The notes under the pieces were generated by a model. The model was given only the letters and a program-made list of their open reading frames with translations, searched no databases and was not told the DNA's origin. A DNA stretch of 64,000 bases, taken from PMG-095 sp037200885. GTDB taxonomy: Bacteria > Myxococcota_A > Polyangia > Polyangiales > Polyangiaceae. A program made the position numbers and the translations under genes. The stretch spans positions 1,426,001-1,490,000 of the forward strand of contig JBBCIN010000002.1 in NCBI GenBank assembly GCA_037200885.1, in the 5' to 3' direction. Shown in pieces: positions 25,624 to 33,420 of the stretch (its first letter is position 1; every line of letters starts with the position of its first letter).

Positions 25624-26038
25624 TGCTGATCTTGGCGCCTTCCAGCACCTTGTCCACGTAGCCTTCGCCAAACTTGGAGTGCAGCACGAGCTCGCCCTCG
25701 CGGAAGGACTTGTCCATCGCGTAACGGGTGAACGCATCCACGGCTTGGCCAAGCGTCTTGGACGCCCAGCTGTCCGCGCGCTCTTTCTCGGCGCGCGCCT
25801 TCTGCGTCACGCGCGCAGCGGCGGGCGAGGGCTTTGGACCGGTGTTGCGCGCGCGCACGTGCACGCCGCTCGCGGTCGTCTCCGTGCGAGGAGCCCGATA
25901 GTTGTGTTCCGAGTTACACGTGAGACAAATCACGCGTTTCGGCGCACTTTGAACCATGGCGACGATGCGGTGCATCAGATCCATACGGCATTTGGTGCAC
26001 CAGGCGTCTATTTCGGCGCCCGCTGTTAGCGACTTCAA
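25577..26038 (-). CDS. Small zinc-ribbon protein, unknown function
   Basis: A 153-residue protein. The N terminus has two CxxC pairs, WCTKCRMDLMH and VICLTCNSEHNYR, which should bind one zinc as a ribbon. A charged Ala/Lys linker follows. The last 50 residues (FREGELVLHSKFGEGYVDKV and the strand ISIMFRDGAKTLAH) resemble the small beta-barrel seen in CarD/Tudor-like modules. The start must be upstream of the first CxxC; the only candidate is the TTG at 26038, overlapping the stop of the preceding gene by three bases. It may bind nucleic acid or an RNA polymerase part, but that is inference. The 3' end overlaps rluB by 47 bp. Confidence 0.75.
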   Translation of the reverse strand: MKSLTAGAEIDAWCTKCRMDLMHRIVAMVQSAPKRVICLTCNSEHNYRAPRTETTASGVHVRARNTGPKPSPAAARVTQKARAEKERADSWASKTLGQAVDAFTRYAMDKSFREGELVLHSKFGEGYVDKVLEGAKISIMFRDGAKTLAHRAN

Positions 26039-26538
26039 GATTGGGACTCCTCGTTCGGCTGCCCATTTGCCAGAGGATCCGGCGCAAGGGAAGCCTTGTC
26101 ATCGATATCTGCGCGCGGGTCGGGTGGGCGAGACGTGCGATCTCGCTTCACGCTGACTTTGGCTTTGACGTCCGGGATGGGACGACCGCCCTTGGCCGCG
26201 TCGTTCGGGATGAAACGAACCTCGGTTTTGACCTCGAAAGAAAGCTTGGTCAGCACGTTGGCTAGCTCGTCGGCAAAATTGGTGTGGTCCAGGAAATCCC
26301 GGACTTCCTTGGCCACCGCTCGATATAGACCGTTCTTGGTCTCGTCCAGCTGGGTCAGCACGTCTTTGGGCAAGCGCAGTTCGCTCACGAAGTGGCGCAC
26401 GTTTTCCGGCCCTTCGCTGAGCCGCTCGTAGCCGGCCTCGAACACCCGCTTGACGAGCTCGGGCAAGATGCGTTCGAGGCGACGCACGCGTTCGCCGTCG
26501 TCGCGCTCTGAGCCGTCGGGCCGTTCGCTACTCACCAC
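26035..26538 (-). CDS. Conserved-looking hypothetical protein, helical
   Basis: A 167-residue soluble protein with no motif I recognise. It is charged and mostly helical up to about residue 100 (RRLERILPELVKRVFEAGYE; LPKDVLTQLDETKNGLYRAV; FLDHTNFADELANVL), then has a strand pair (FEVKTEVRFIPND) and a disordered acidic C-terminal tail. Starts are two consecutive GTG codons; the first is used. It overlaps the TTG start of the zinc-ribbon gene, so the two are translationally coupled and probably act together. No signal peptide or membrane segment. Confidence 0.72.
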   Translation of the reverse strand: MVSSERPDGSERDDGERVRRLERILPELVKRVFEAGYERLSEGPENVRHFVSELRLPKDVLTQLDETKNGLYRAVAKEVRDFLDHTNFADELANVLTKLSFEVKTEVRFIPNDAAKGGRPIPDVKAKVSVKRDRTSRPPDPRADIDDKASLAPDPLANGQPNEESQS

Positions 26539-26729
26539 GGAGGGGTACCGTGCCCCCTAGCGGCCGTCAAACCACTCACCCAGATCAGGGCCCGAGAGCC
26601 GTGATGTCTCGTGCGCTCGAGAGTACTTGACGGGGTCTCGGCGCGGGGAGTGCCAGCGCCGCGCGCGCTTTCTCATCCCCGGCCCGGGTGCCGGCGTGGG
26701 CTGCCGGAGCGGCCGCGATCGCCAGGTGG

Positions 26730-26738
26730 TGATAAACT
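26730..26738 (+). promoter_or_regulatory. Extended -10 box TGATAAACT before pepP, leaderless
   Basis: TGATAAACT (TG plus hexamer TAAACT, 26733-26738) ends six bases before the ATG at 26745, so transcription would start at the A of ATG. No Shine-Dalgarno sequence precedes pepP. It is a variant of the TGCTAGNNT box. Confidence 0.5.
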
Positions 26739-26744
26739 GAGCGC

Positions 26745-28052
26745 ATGCCCAACGAGAGCGAGTTCGAGGAGCGACGGGAGCGCGTGCTCGCCGCGATTCA
26801 CCCAGGCGTGCTCGTGATCCCTGCGGCGCCACTCGCCATTCGCAACAATGACGTGGAGCACGAGTACCGCCAGGATTCCGACTTTTTCTACCTGACCGGC
26901 TTCGACGAACCGGAGAGTGTGCTGGTGCTGAACAGCCAGAGCGAGCAAAGGTTCACGTTGTTCGTACGCGCGCGGGACCCAGAACGTGAAGTGTGGGACG
27001 GCGCGCGCGCGGGCGTGGAGGGCGCAGTCAGCGAGTTGGGCGCGGACGTTGCGTTCCCAATTTCTGACCTTTCGCTGAAGCTGCCGGACGCGATCCAAAA
27101 TACGGAGCGAGTCTTCTATCGCTTGGGCAAGAACCGCAGTTTCGACGATACGTTGCTCGCGGCGCTCGACAAAGTCCGTGGCCGCGCACGTCTCGGCGTG
27201 ACCTGCCCCAGCTCGATCGTGGATGCAGCGACGGTCGTGCACGAGTCTCGCTTGAAGAAGTCCGCGCTCGAGCTCGCCGCCATGCAGCGCGCGATCGACA
27301 TCACGCGTGACGCGCACGTCGCGGCCATGGCGCAGGCTGCCCCGGGCATGTTCGAGTACGAAGTCGAGGCGATTTTGCGTGGGATCTTCCGGCACTTTGG
27401 CTCCGAGCGCCCGGCGTACTCACCGATCGTCGGCTCCGGACCGAACGCTACCGTGCTCCACTACCATCGCAATGATCGGCGCATGCAAGCGGGGGACTTG
27501 CTGCTGATCGATGCCGGTTGCGAGTTCGACTACTACGCGGCGGACGTGACGCGCACGTTTCCGGTGAGTGGTACGTTCACAGCGGCTCAGCGCGCAATCT
27601 ACCAGCTGGTATTGGATGCGCAGTTGGCGAGCATCGAGCTCACGCGCGCCGGGCGTACCTTCGACGAAGTGCACGCCGCCAGCGTCGAGGTCATCACGCG
27701 CGGCCTGTGCCAGCTCGGCATCATCGAGGGCCCGGTCGAAACCGCGATCAGTGAGCTGCGCTACAAGCCGTATTTCATGCACAAGACCAGCCACTACTTG
27801 GGGATGGATGTGCACGACGTGGGCGCTTACTTCGTTGCCGGCAAGCCACGCTTGCTGGAACCGGGCATGGTGATCACGGTCGAGCCGGGGATCTACATTG
27901 CGCACAACGCGGCGGTGGCGGCGGAGTATCGCGGCATCGGCGTGCGCATCGAGGACGACGTGCTCGTGACCGACGGCCCCGCCCGTGTGCTCAGCGATGC
28001 GATCCCCAAACGCGTCGACGAGATCGAGCGCGTCTGCTCGCGCGCGGCCTAA
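26745..28052 (+). CDS. pepP: Xaa-Pro aminopeptidase (aminopeptidase P)
   Basis: A 435-residue M24B metallopeptidase that removes N-terminal residues preceding proline. The N-terminal domain has QDSDFFYLTGFDEPESVLVL. The pita-bread domain carries the dinuclear metal ligands: Asp in LLIDAGCEFDYYAADVTRTFP (two Asp), His in the HKTSHYLGMDVHDVG region, Glu in VITVEPGIYI and Glu in GIGVRIEDDVLVT. Length is normal for bacterial PepP. The gene stands alone, with an apparent leaderless promoter. The envelope operon follows 25 bp downstream and could be read through. Cytoplasmic. Confidence 0.95.
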   Translation: MPNESEFEERRERVLAAIHPGVLVIPAAPLAIRNNDVEHEYRQDSDFFYLTGFDEPESVLVLNSQSEQRFTLFVRARDPEREVWDGARAGVEGAVSELGADVAFPISDLSLKLPDAIQNTERVFYRLGKNRSFDDTLLAALDKVRGRARLGVTCPSSIVDAATVVHESRLKKSALELAAMQRAIDITRDAHVAAMAQAAPGMFEYEVEAILRGIFRHFGSERPAYSPIVGSGPNATVLHYHRNDRRMQAGDLLLIDAGCEFDYYAADVTRTFPVSGTFTAAQRAIYQLVLDAQLASIELTRAGRTFDEVHAASVEVITRGLCQLGIIEGPVETAISELRYKPYFMHKTSHYLGMDVHDVGAYFVAGKPRLLEPGMVITVEPGIYIAHNAAVAAEYRGIGVRIEDDVLVTDGPARVLSDAIPKRVDEIERVCSRAA

Positions 28053-28077
28053 AACGGAACTACTGGCTCGGTAGAAC

Positions 28078-28740
28078 GTGCGACTTTTGGGATTGGCTGC
28101 GCTCGGAGTCGCGATCCGCCCTGCTTTGGCAGGGCTTTGGCTTTGTCTGTTCGTAACGCGACCCGCCCAGGCAGATGCGCCGGCGACGACGCCAGCGCCG
28201 CCTGGCCAAGAACGCTACCGAACGCCGATCTCGGGCACCGAGGCCTACTGGCACGGCTTCGGTTCACTGTCGTTCGGCAAGGGCCTGCGCTTCAACAACC
28301 CCTATCGTTTGGCGACGCCGCTCGGCGATAACGCGGAGTCTCTCTCTCTGACCGCCGCGTATTACGATCTGGCACTCGGCTTGGTTCGCGGTCCCGCGAG
28401 CGGCCTGGGTCACGGCGCTGTTCTCCACCTATCGATCGCTGCGCAAGGCATCCCGCAAGAAGTATTGAGCCTGTCGTACACTGCGCTCGAACGCTTCGAC
28501 AACGGTCGCGCGCTGCTGCTCGGTCGCGCCGGGATCCCGATCGTTCTGGGACCCGATCTGACCGGCGGGCTCGAGGTTGCGGTGGGCGTCGCGTACATGA
28601 TCAGTGCCGGTCTCGGCGTGCAGAGTGAGCTCGTCGGCAGCCTGTATTACGGTGCGGCCACCCCCGATCACTCGGTGTCGACGATCCCGGTGCTTTCGGC
28701 ACAGCTCGGTTTGTTCGTCGACTACGAGGTGTTGCCGTGA
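28078..28740 (+). CDS. Secreted protein, outer-membrane barrel-like, unknown
   Basis: A 220-residue protein with a cleavable-type signal (residues about 1-33, ending PAQADA). The mature part is rich in alternating hydrophobic strands with Gly/Tyr/Phe and Asn turns (LSLTAAYYDLALGLVRG; GGLEVAVGVAYMISAGLG; LVGSLYYGAAT), as in small beta-barrels, and ends in strand-like LGLFVDYEVLP. No enzyme motif. Start GTG 28078. It heads a three-gene operon whose members overlap by GTGA, suggesting one envelope complex. I do not recognise a named family. Confidence 0.72.
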   Translation: MRLLGLAALGVAIRPALAGLWLCLFVTRPAQADAPATTPAPPGQERYRTPISGTEAYWHGFGSLSFGKGLRFNNPYRLATPLGDNAESLSLTAAYYDLALGLVRGPASGLGHGAVLHLSIAAQGIPQEVLSLSYTALERFDNGRALLLGRAGIPIVLGPDLTGGLEVAVGVAYMISAGLGVQSELVGSLYYGAATPDHSVSTIPVLSAQLGLFVDYEVLP

Positions 28741-29150
28741 AGTTCGCGTTCCATGAGCTCGGCGCGAGACTGCGCGAAGAACGGGCGAAGTTGGGCTTTT
28801 TCGCGTTGGTGCTGGCGTTTTGCTGCGCGCCGACCCCCGGCGACGTGGGTGGCTGCGGACAGAGGCCGGCGGAGCTCGATCCAGGCACGTTCTTCGCGAG
28901 CAAAGCCAATATCGATTGCCAACGCTGCCAAGAGTGCAGCCTGACGAGTGCCTCCTGCGCCAACGCGTGCAACGTTCCCGAGAGCTATCCCAGCGCCTTT
29001 CCGGACAACTGCGTGCCGCTCGTGCACGATGGCGAGGTTTGCTTGCGCGCGCTGCTCCACGCCGGCTGCGACGACTACGCGTCATACATGAGCGATAGCT
29101 CGCCCAACGTGCCCACCGAGTGCAACTTCTGCCCGGAGCCGGCTCCGTGA
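28737..29150 (+). CDS. Cys-rich exported protein, unknown
   Basis: A 137-residue protein with a hydrophobic segment near residues 20-30 (KLGFFALVLAFCCAPTPG), which may be a lipoprotein or Sec signal; either Cys29 or Cys30 could be the lipidated residue. The rest is cysteine-dense, including CQRCQECSLTSASCANAC and a terminal CNFC, with about 14 cysteines after the signal, which suggests several disulfides in the periplasm or on the surface. The GTG start overlaps the preceding stop and its own stop overlaps the next GTG. I know no family for it. Confidence 0.7.
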   Translation: MKFAFHELGARLREERAKLGFFALVLAFCCAPTPGDVGGCGQRPAELDPGTFFASKANIDCQRCQECSLTSASCANACNVPESYPSAFPDNCVPLVHDGEVCLRALLHAGCDDYASYMSDSSPNVPTECNFCPEPAP

Positions 29151-30151
29151 GAGCAGCGCTTTTTCTCGCGCTGCTCTTGGGGCTCGGCGCATTGTCCTGC
29201 GCGAGCACGGCGCGCATCACCGGTGACTTCGCTGAATACCGCAGTTACCGACAATTCCGCGTCTCTACCACGCTCGAGGCGCGACTCGGCGCTGCCGAGC
29301 AGTACCTGCGCGACTACCCGCAGGGCGACTACCGTGAGGAAGTGCGCGCCTGGTACGTCCCCGCGGAAAAGCGCTATTTCACGCTGGCATGGGACACGCC
29401 TTCGCGTCTTCGCGCCTATCTCGATGCGATGCCGCACGGGCCACACGCGGAAGACACGGCCGAGCGCATCATCGAGCTCGATTCGCGCCGCGTGTATGCC
29501 GAGCGACGCGAACGACGCATGCTCAATCACGCACAAGAGATCGAGTCTCGGCTTACCCGGGCCGCCGATCAGCGGCGCGGCTTCGTGCACGAGTTCTCGC
29601 GCCTGACCGAGCTGCTGGGCGCGACGCGCACGTTCGATCAGCCGACCTCCGAGCTCGACGCAGCGCTGCTGATCAGGCTTCGCGAACGCCCCCCGCAGCT
29701 TCATTGCGAGGGTGACCAATGCAAGAAAATTTTCTCGTTCAGTTATGCGATCCCGGAAGACAAAATCCTGACCGAGCGCAGCATCGACGTCACCCTGCGG
29801 ATTCGCCTGGATCGAGGCCTGGTGCAGGAGTTGTCTCTTTCGGGTCCGGAACTCCTGACGCGCGTGGCGGAGGCGATTTCCGTGCGTGCCGTCCCTCCGC
29901 TCAATCCACAAGCGCGCGCGGAGGCGCTGGGTCAGGCGCTGGAAATCGTGAACGGCGCCTTGGACGTCCCGTTGCCCAAGCAGCGCTGCGAGGTCGAAGC
30001 AGTGAGCCCCGTGATCTTGGACCGCCGTTGCGACGGACTCCGAATGTGGGTCGTGGCCGGCACCGAACCCGGTGACGCGGACCGTGTAATCGTGCAGCGC
30101 GAGATCAAGGATCGGGCGAAGAAGCAGCGATTCAAGGGCGCGGGCGGGTGA
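29147..30151 (+). CDS. Helical-repeat lipoprotein
   Basis: A 334-residue lipoprotein; starting at the GTG overlapping the previous stop gives a short signal with the box GALSC (Cys18). The first 150 mature residues are helical and repetitive in a TPR-like way (RLGAAEQYLRDYPQGDYREE; AWDTPSRLRAYLDAMPHG; HAEDTAERIIELDSRRVYA). The second half contains LHCEGDQCKKIFSFSYAIP and regular strands. It is the third member of the coupled envelope operon; lgt, which lipidates such proteins, follows 19 bp later. Function unknown; a scaffold role is inferred. Confidence 0.76.
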   Translation: MRAALFLALLLGLGALSCASTARITGDFAEYRSYRQFRVSTTLEARLGAAEQYLRDYPQGDYREEVRAWYVPAEKRYFTLAWDTPSRLRAYLDAMPHGPHAEDTAERIIELDSRRVYAERRERRMLNHAQEIESRLTRAADQRRGFVHEFSRLTELLGATRTFDQPTSELDAALLIRLRERPPQLHCEGDQCKKIFSFSYAIPEDKILTERSIDVTLRIRLDRGLVQELSLSGPELLTRVAEAISVRAVPPLNPQARAEALGQALEIVNGALDVPLPKQRCEVEAVSPVILDRRCDGLRMWVVAGTEPGDADRVIVQREIKDRAKKQRFKGAGG

Positions 30152-30170
30152 GTGTGGTAGGAGCCCTGCC

Positions 30171-31079
30171 GTGTTCAGCGCCCCTGCGATTCCGTACATA
30201 CAGATCCCCGAGCTGGTGCTCATCCCAAAGGGCTTTTTCGGCGGCTTCCCCTCGGCAGCTTTCTCGATCAAACCTTTCGGGACGTTGGTGGCGATCGGGG
30301 TGTACGTCGGGTCCGTGCTGGCCACGCGCCAGGCCAAGCGCCTCGGCTTGCACGAGCGCGTGCTGACGAGCTTCATTGCCTGGGTCGTCGGCATCGGCTT
30401 TCTGGGCGGCCACATGCTGGACGTGATTTTTTATTACCCAGGGCAAGTGCTCCGTGACCCGCTCTCCCTGTTTCGGATCTGGGAAGGTCTGTCGAGCTTT
30501 GGTGGCTTTTCGGGCGCCATCATCGGCGGCTTCTTGTGGAAGTGGCGCTACAAGGCCGACATCTTGCCGTATGCCGATGTGGTTGCGAGCTCCTTTCCCG
30601 CAGCCTGGGTATTCGGCCGCACGGGTTGTAGTATCGCGCACGACCATCCGGGTCTCGCCAGTGACGCTTGGTTCGCGGTGCAATATCCCGGCGGCGGGCG
30701 CTTCGACCTCGGCCTTTACGAGATGCTACTCACGATTCCGCTGGCGCTAGCGATCTTGTGGCTTCGTCGGAAGCCGCGTCCCTGGGGTTTCTACATCGGA
30801 GCAATCACCATCGCGTATGCCCCGGTGCGGTTCGCGCTCGACTTCCTGCGCGTCGAGGAGCCGATCGCCGAAAGCGGCGGCTTGACCGCAGCGGTCGACC
30901 CTCGCTACTGCGGGCTCACGCCCGCGCAATGGGCGTGCTTCGGTCTCTTGGTCGTGGGCGTGTACTTCTTCACGCGCACGCTGCGCGCCGCGGGTTCCCC
31001 TGCGGCGTTCGCCGTTCCTCCGCCGCCGCGGGAACTCGGCGGCGGCCGCGCCGCGGCAGCCATTACACCCGAATCTTGA
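30171..31079 (+). CDS. lgt: Prolipoprotein diacylglyceryl transferase family (divergent Lgt)
   Basis: A polytopic membrane protein of 302 residues of the Lgt family, which attaches diacylglycerol to lipobox cysteines. Seven or so hydrophobic segments are visible. The conserved Arg of the Lgt signature is in VFGRTGCSIAHD (Arg150). In E. coli Lgt an essential His lies in SFHGG; here the segment reads SSFGGFSG, with Phe110 at that place. The RFDLGLYEMLL near residue 185 corresponds to the family's HPxQLYE region without its His. It may be a diverged Lgt or a relative with altered activity. It follows the lipoprotein operon closely (GTG start) and overlaps the convergent lipid-kinase gene by 17 bp. 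Confidence 0.8.
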   Translation: MFSAPAIPYIQIPELVLIPKGFFGGFPSAAFSIKPFGTLVAIGVYVGSVLATRQAKRLGLHERVLTSFIAWVVGIGFLGGHMLDVIFYYPGQVLRDPLSLFRIWEGLSSFGGFSGAIIGGFLWKWRYKADILPYADVVASSFPAAWVFGRTGCSIAHDHPGLASDAWFAVQYPGGGRFDLGLYEMLLTIPLALAILWLRRKPRPWGFYIGAITIAYAPVRFALDFLRVEEPIAESGGLTAAVDPRYCGLTPAQWACFGLLVVGVYFFTRTLRAAGSPAAFAVPPPPRELGGGRAAAAITPES

Positions 31080-31989
31080 GCGCGCCCCGCGCCACCCGCG
31101 CGACCAGCGGCAAGCGACCCGGAGTCTCGCCGTCCATGTCGATCAGGACTTCCGCGCGCGGCACCAAGCTCTCGGCTTCAATCAACGATCCCCGCGCGAA
31201 GCGCACTCCCGGCTGACCTAGGTGTGTGCCTTGGTAGATGCGCGGCGCGAGCGCGACGCCTTGAGCGCGCGTCAAATCATGCATCGCGATCACGTCGAAC
31301 AAGCCATCGTCCGGCAAAGCGTCGGGCGCGATCTTCATGCCGCCGCCGAAATACTGGCCGTTGGCGATGGCGACATTCACAATCGGCGCCTCGAGCACGA
31401 TCTCGCCGTCGACACGCAAACGCACGGGCGCGTTCGCGTAGCTGATCAGCGCACGCAGTGAGCCCACGAAGAACGCGGCGCGTCCGCCGATCCACTTGGG
31501 CCCGGCGTTGACCAAGCGATCGGTGAGCCCGCCCAGGCCAAAGCTGGTGATGTTCACGAACGCACGACGGACGGTTTCACCCGAGTGCGCGCTGATCTCG
31601 AGTAGACCGAGGTCGAGCGGGCGAGCCACAGCGGTGGCTAGGCGCTCGACCGCCTCTTCGAGCGTGGCGCCCAGAGCGAAGGTTTTGCGAAAATCTCCAC
31701 CGGTGCCGGACGGGATCAACGCCAGGTCGGGACCGGCGAGCGGCTGCCCTTCGGGATCCAAGTAACCCTGGCTGACCTCGTTCAAGGTGCCGTCACCGCC
31801 CATGACCGCGAGGCATTCGACGTCGTCGGCGCGCGCCTCGTGCACCAGTCGCGTGGCGTCACCGGGGGCACGGGTTTCGACGAACTCGGCTTGGATTCCG
31901 CGGTCCTCCAGCAGTTGTTTCAGCGCGGGGAGCCGCCTGAGCGCGCTACCGCTGCCGGCACTTGGGTTGCTGATCACACGTAGCTTCAT
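31063..31989 (-). CDS. Diacylglycerol/lipid kinase family protein
   Basis: A 308-residue YegS/DgkB-type lipid kinase. The nucleotide-binding motif is VMGGDGTLNEVSQG, followed by IPSGTGGDFRKT and later ANGQYFGGGMKIAPDALPDDGLFDV, all diagnostic. It phosphorylates diacylglycerol, sphingosine-like or related lipids; which one cannot be told. Diacylglycerol recycling would fit beside lgt, but diacylglycerol is not itself the product of Lgt, so the link is loose. ATG 31989; it is divergent from the RRM gene (about 200 bp) and convergent with lgt (17-bp overlap). Cytoplasmic or membrane-associated. Confidence 0.9.
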   Translation of the reverse strand: MKLRVISNPSAGSGSALRRLPALKQLLEDRGIQAEFVETRAPGDATRLVHEARADDVECLAVMGGDGTLNEVSQGYLDPEGQPLAGPDLALIPSGTGGDFRKTFALGATLEEAVERLATAVARPLDLGLLEISAHSGETVRRAFVNITSFGLGGLTDRLVNAGPKWIGGRAAFFVGSLRALISYANAPVRLRVDGEIVLEAPIVNVAIANGQYFGGGMKIAPDALPDDGLFDVIAMHDLTRAQGVALAPRIYQGTHLGQPGVRFARGSLIEAESLVPRAEVLIDMDGETPGRLPLVARVARGALKIRV

Positions 31990-32191
31990 GACCGCCCGAG
32001 CTTACACGACCGCCCCTCCCGACCAGTCCAGACGGGAGCGTGCAAGCCCCGTGCCGGCTGCCTGGCCGGCGACCGCACAAACTGCTGACTTGAATGGCGA
32101 TTCACAGGCAGTTATCGTCAAACCCGGATTCTGCGCCTCTTCCGGCCATCGCCGGAGCGCAGCGGATTAATTTAGGGAACAGACAAAGAAA

Positions 32192-33142
32192 ATGGCGACC
32201 GAGGATGCACGAAAACTCTTCGTGGCGGGCTTGCCCGAGTCCATCAGCGAAGACGTGCTGAGGCAATTGTTCGAAGCAACGGGGGGCAAAGTGGTGGACG
32301 TGAGTCTGCCGCGCGATCGTGCAACGGGGCGACCGCGTGGCTTTGGCTTCGTCACCTTCGCCACGTCCGAAGAAGCGATCGCTGCACGCGACAAGCTGGA
32401 CGGCTCACTACAAGCAGGCCGCGCGATCTCCGTGCGTCCCTTTTCTTCGGAGCCACCGCGTCGCGGTGATGCACCGGGATTTGCAGGCGCCGGCGCAGGT
32501 GCGGGCAGTGGAGGTGGTGGCCCGAGCGGCGGTCCACAGATGACCGAAGATCGCACGCTCTACGTCGGCAACTTGCCGTACGACACGAGCCAGCAGGAGA
32601 TGACGCAGATCTTCACCGACAACAACATCGGTCCTGTTGCTCGCATTCATTTGCCGGTTGGTCCTGATGGTCGCCTGCGTGGTTTTGGTTTCATCACCAT
32701 GGGCACCGCCGAAGCGGCGAACGAAGCGATCACCACGCTGCGCAATTTCGATCTGCGCGGTCGTCGCTTGATGCTCAACATTGCGCATCCGCGCGGCGCG
32801 CCAGGCGCACCGGGTGGCGCGAGCGACCGTCCGCGTCCTGCCTACGGCGGCGGTGGCGGCGGTGGTTACGCGGGCGGTGGCGGTGGCGGTGGCGGCTATT
32901 CGGGCGGCGGCGGCGGCGGTGGCTTTCCGCCGATGCCCCCGCCAGGCATGGACACCACCGGCCGCCCACCCGAGGGGCGCCGTGCGCGTCCGGCACCCGG
33001 TGCTGGGGCTGGGTCCGATTGGGACGACAAGAAGAAGAAGAAGAAGGCCCGCGGCGGGACCGAGGAGCCCAAGAAGGGCGAACGGGGCGGCGGCGGCGCT
33101 GCCTGGAAGAACCTCGGCAAGGACTGGGACGACGACGACTGA
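32192..33142 (+). CDS. hnRNP-like RNA-binding protein with two RRM domains
   Basis: A 316-residue protein with two RNA-recognition motifs. RRM1 (about 7-85) has RNP2 LFVAGL and RNP1 RGFGFVTF; RRM2 (about 122-200) has LYVGNL and RGFGFITM. Between them is a Gly/Ala linker. The C-terminal third is very glycine-rich with GGGGGYAGGGG- and GGGGYSGGGG-type runs, then a Lys-rich patch (KKKKKKARGG) and an acidic end (WDDDD). This RRM-RRM-Gly layout is that of eukaryotic hnRNP A/B proteins and larger than the single-RRM Rbp proteins of most bacteria. It may act as an RNA chaperone. Upstream is a 200-bp region shared with the divergent lipid kinase gene; an intrinsic terminator follows. Confidence 0.92.
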   Translation: MATEDARKLFVAGLPESISEDVLRQLFEATGGKVVDVSLPRDRATGRPRGFGFVTFATSEEAIAARDKLDGSLQAGRAISVRPFSSEPPRRGDAPGFAGAGAGAGSGGGGPSGGPQMTEDRTLYVGNLPYDTSQQEMTQIFTDNNIGPVARIHLPVGPDGRLRGFGFITMGTAEAANEAITTLRNFDLRGRRLMLNIAHPRGAPGAPGGASDRPRPAYGGGGGGGYAGGGGGGGGYSGGGGGGGFPPMPPPGMDTTGRPPEGRRARPAPGAGAGSDWDDKKKKKKARGGTEEPKKGERGGGGAAWKNLGKDWDDDD

Positions 33143-33219
33143 GCGCCGCCACCTGGGCGAGCCATGGTACCGAGCGGCATCAAGCTCTCCGGTGGTTCGA
33201 ATCTTCTTCAACAGCGCCC

Positions 33220-33250
33220 GCGCAAGGCTTTGATCTTGCGCAGGTTTTTT
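33220..33250 (+). terminator. Intrinsic terminator after the RRM gene
   Basis: GCGCAAG (33220-33226) and CTTGCGC (33235-33241) form a perfect seven-base stem with an eight-base loop, followed three bases later by six T residues. It separates the RRM gene from the mre operon. Confidence 0.85.
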
Positions 33251-33320
33251 GACTGCGAACATTCCTCCCTGGCGGATGCTGCTTTTGGTCCAGGTCGGAT
33301 TGCGTGCCGAAGGTGGCGCG

Positions 33321-33329
33321 TGCTAGGAC
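33321..33329 (+). promoter_or_regulatory. TGCTAGNNN -10-like box before the mre operon
   Basis: TGCTAGGAC lies between the RRM terminator and mreB, 91 bases before the mreB ATG. A five-base hairpin with a TTCG loop (CCGGT-TTCG-ACCGG) follows at about 33344-33357 in what would be the leader. Weak, pattern-based call. Confidence 0.35.
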
Positions 33330-33420
33330 GTGGCTCCATTTCGCCCGGTTTCGACCGGCAACGCTAGGCGCGTCCGCACCCCCCGTCACGCCTCGCTGAA
33401 TAGACGAGCAATAAACAGCG

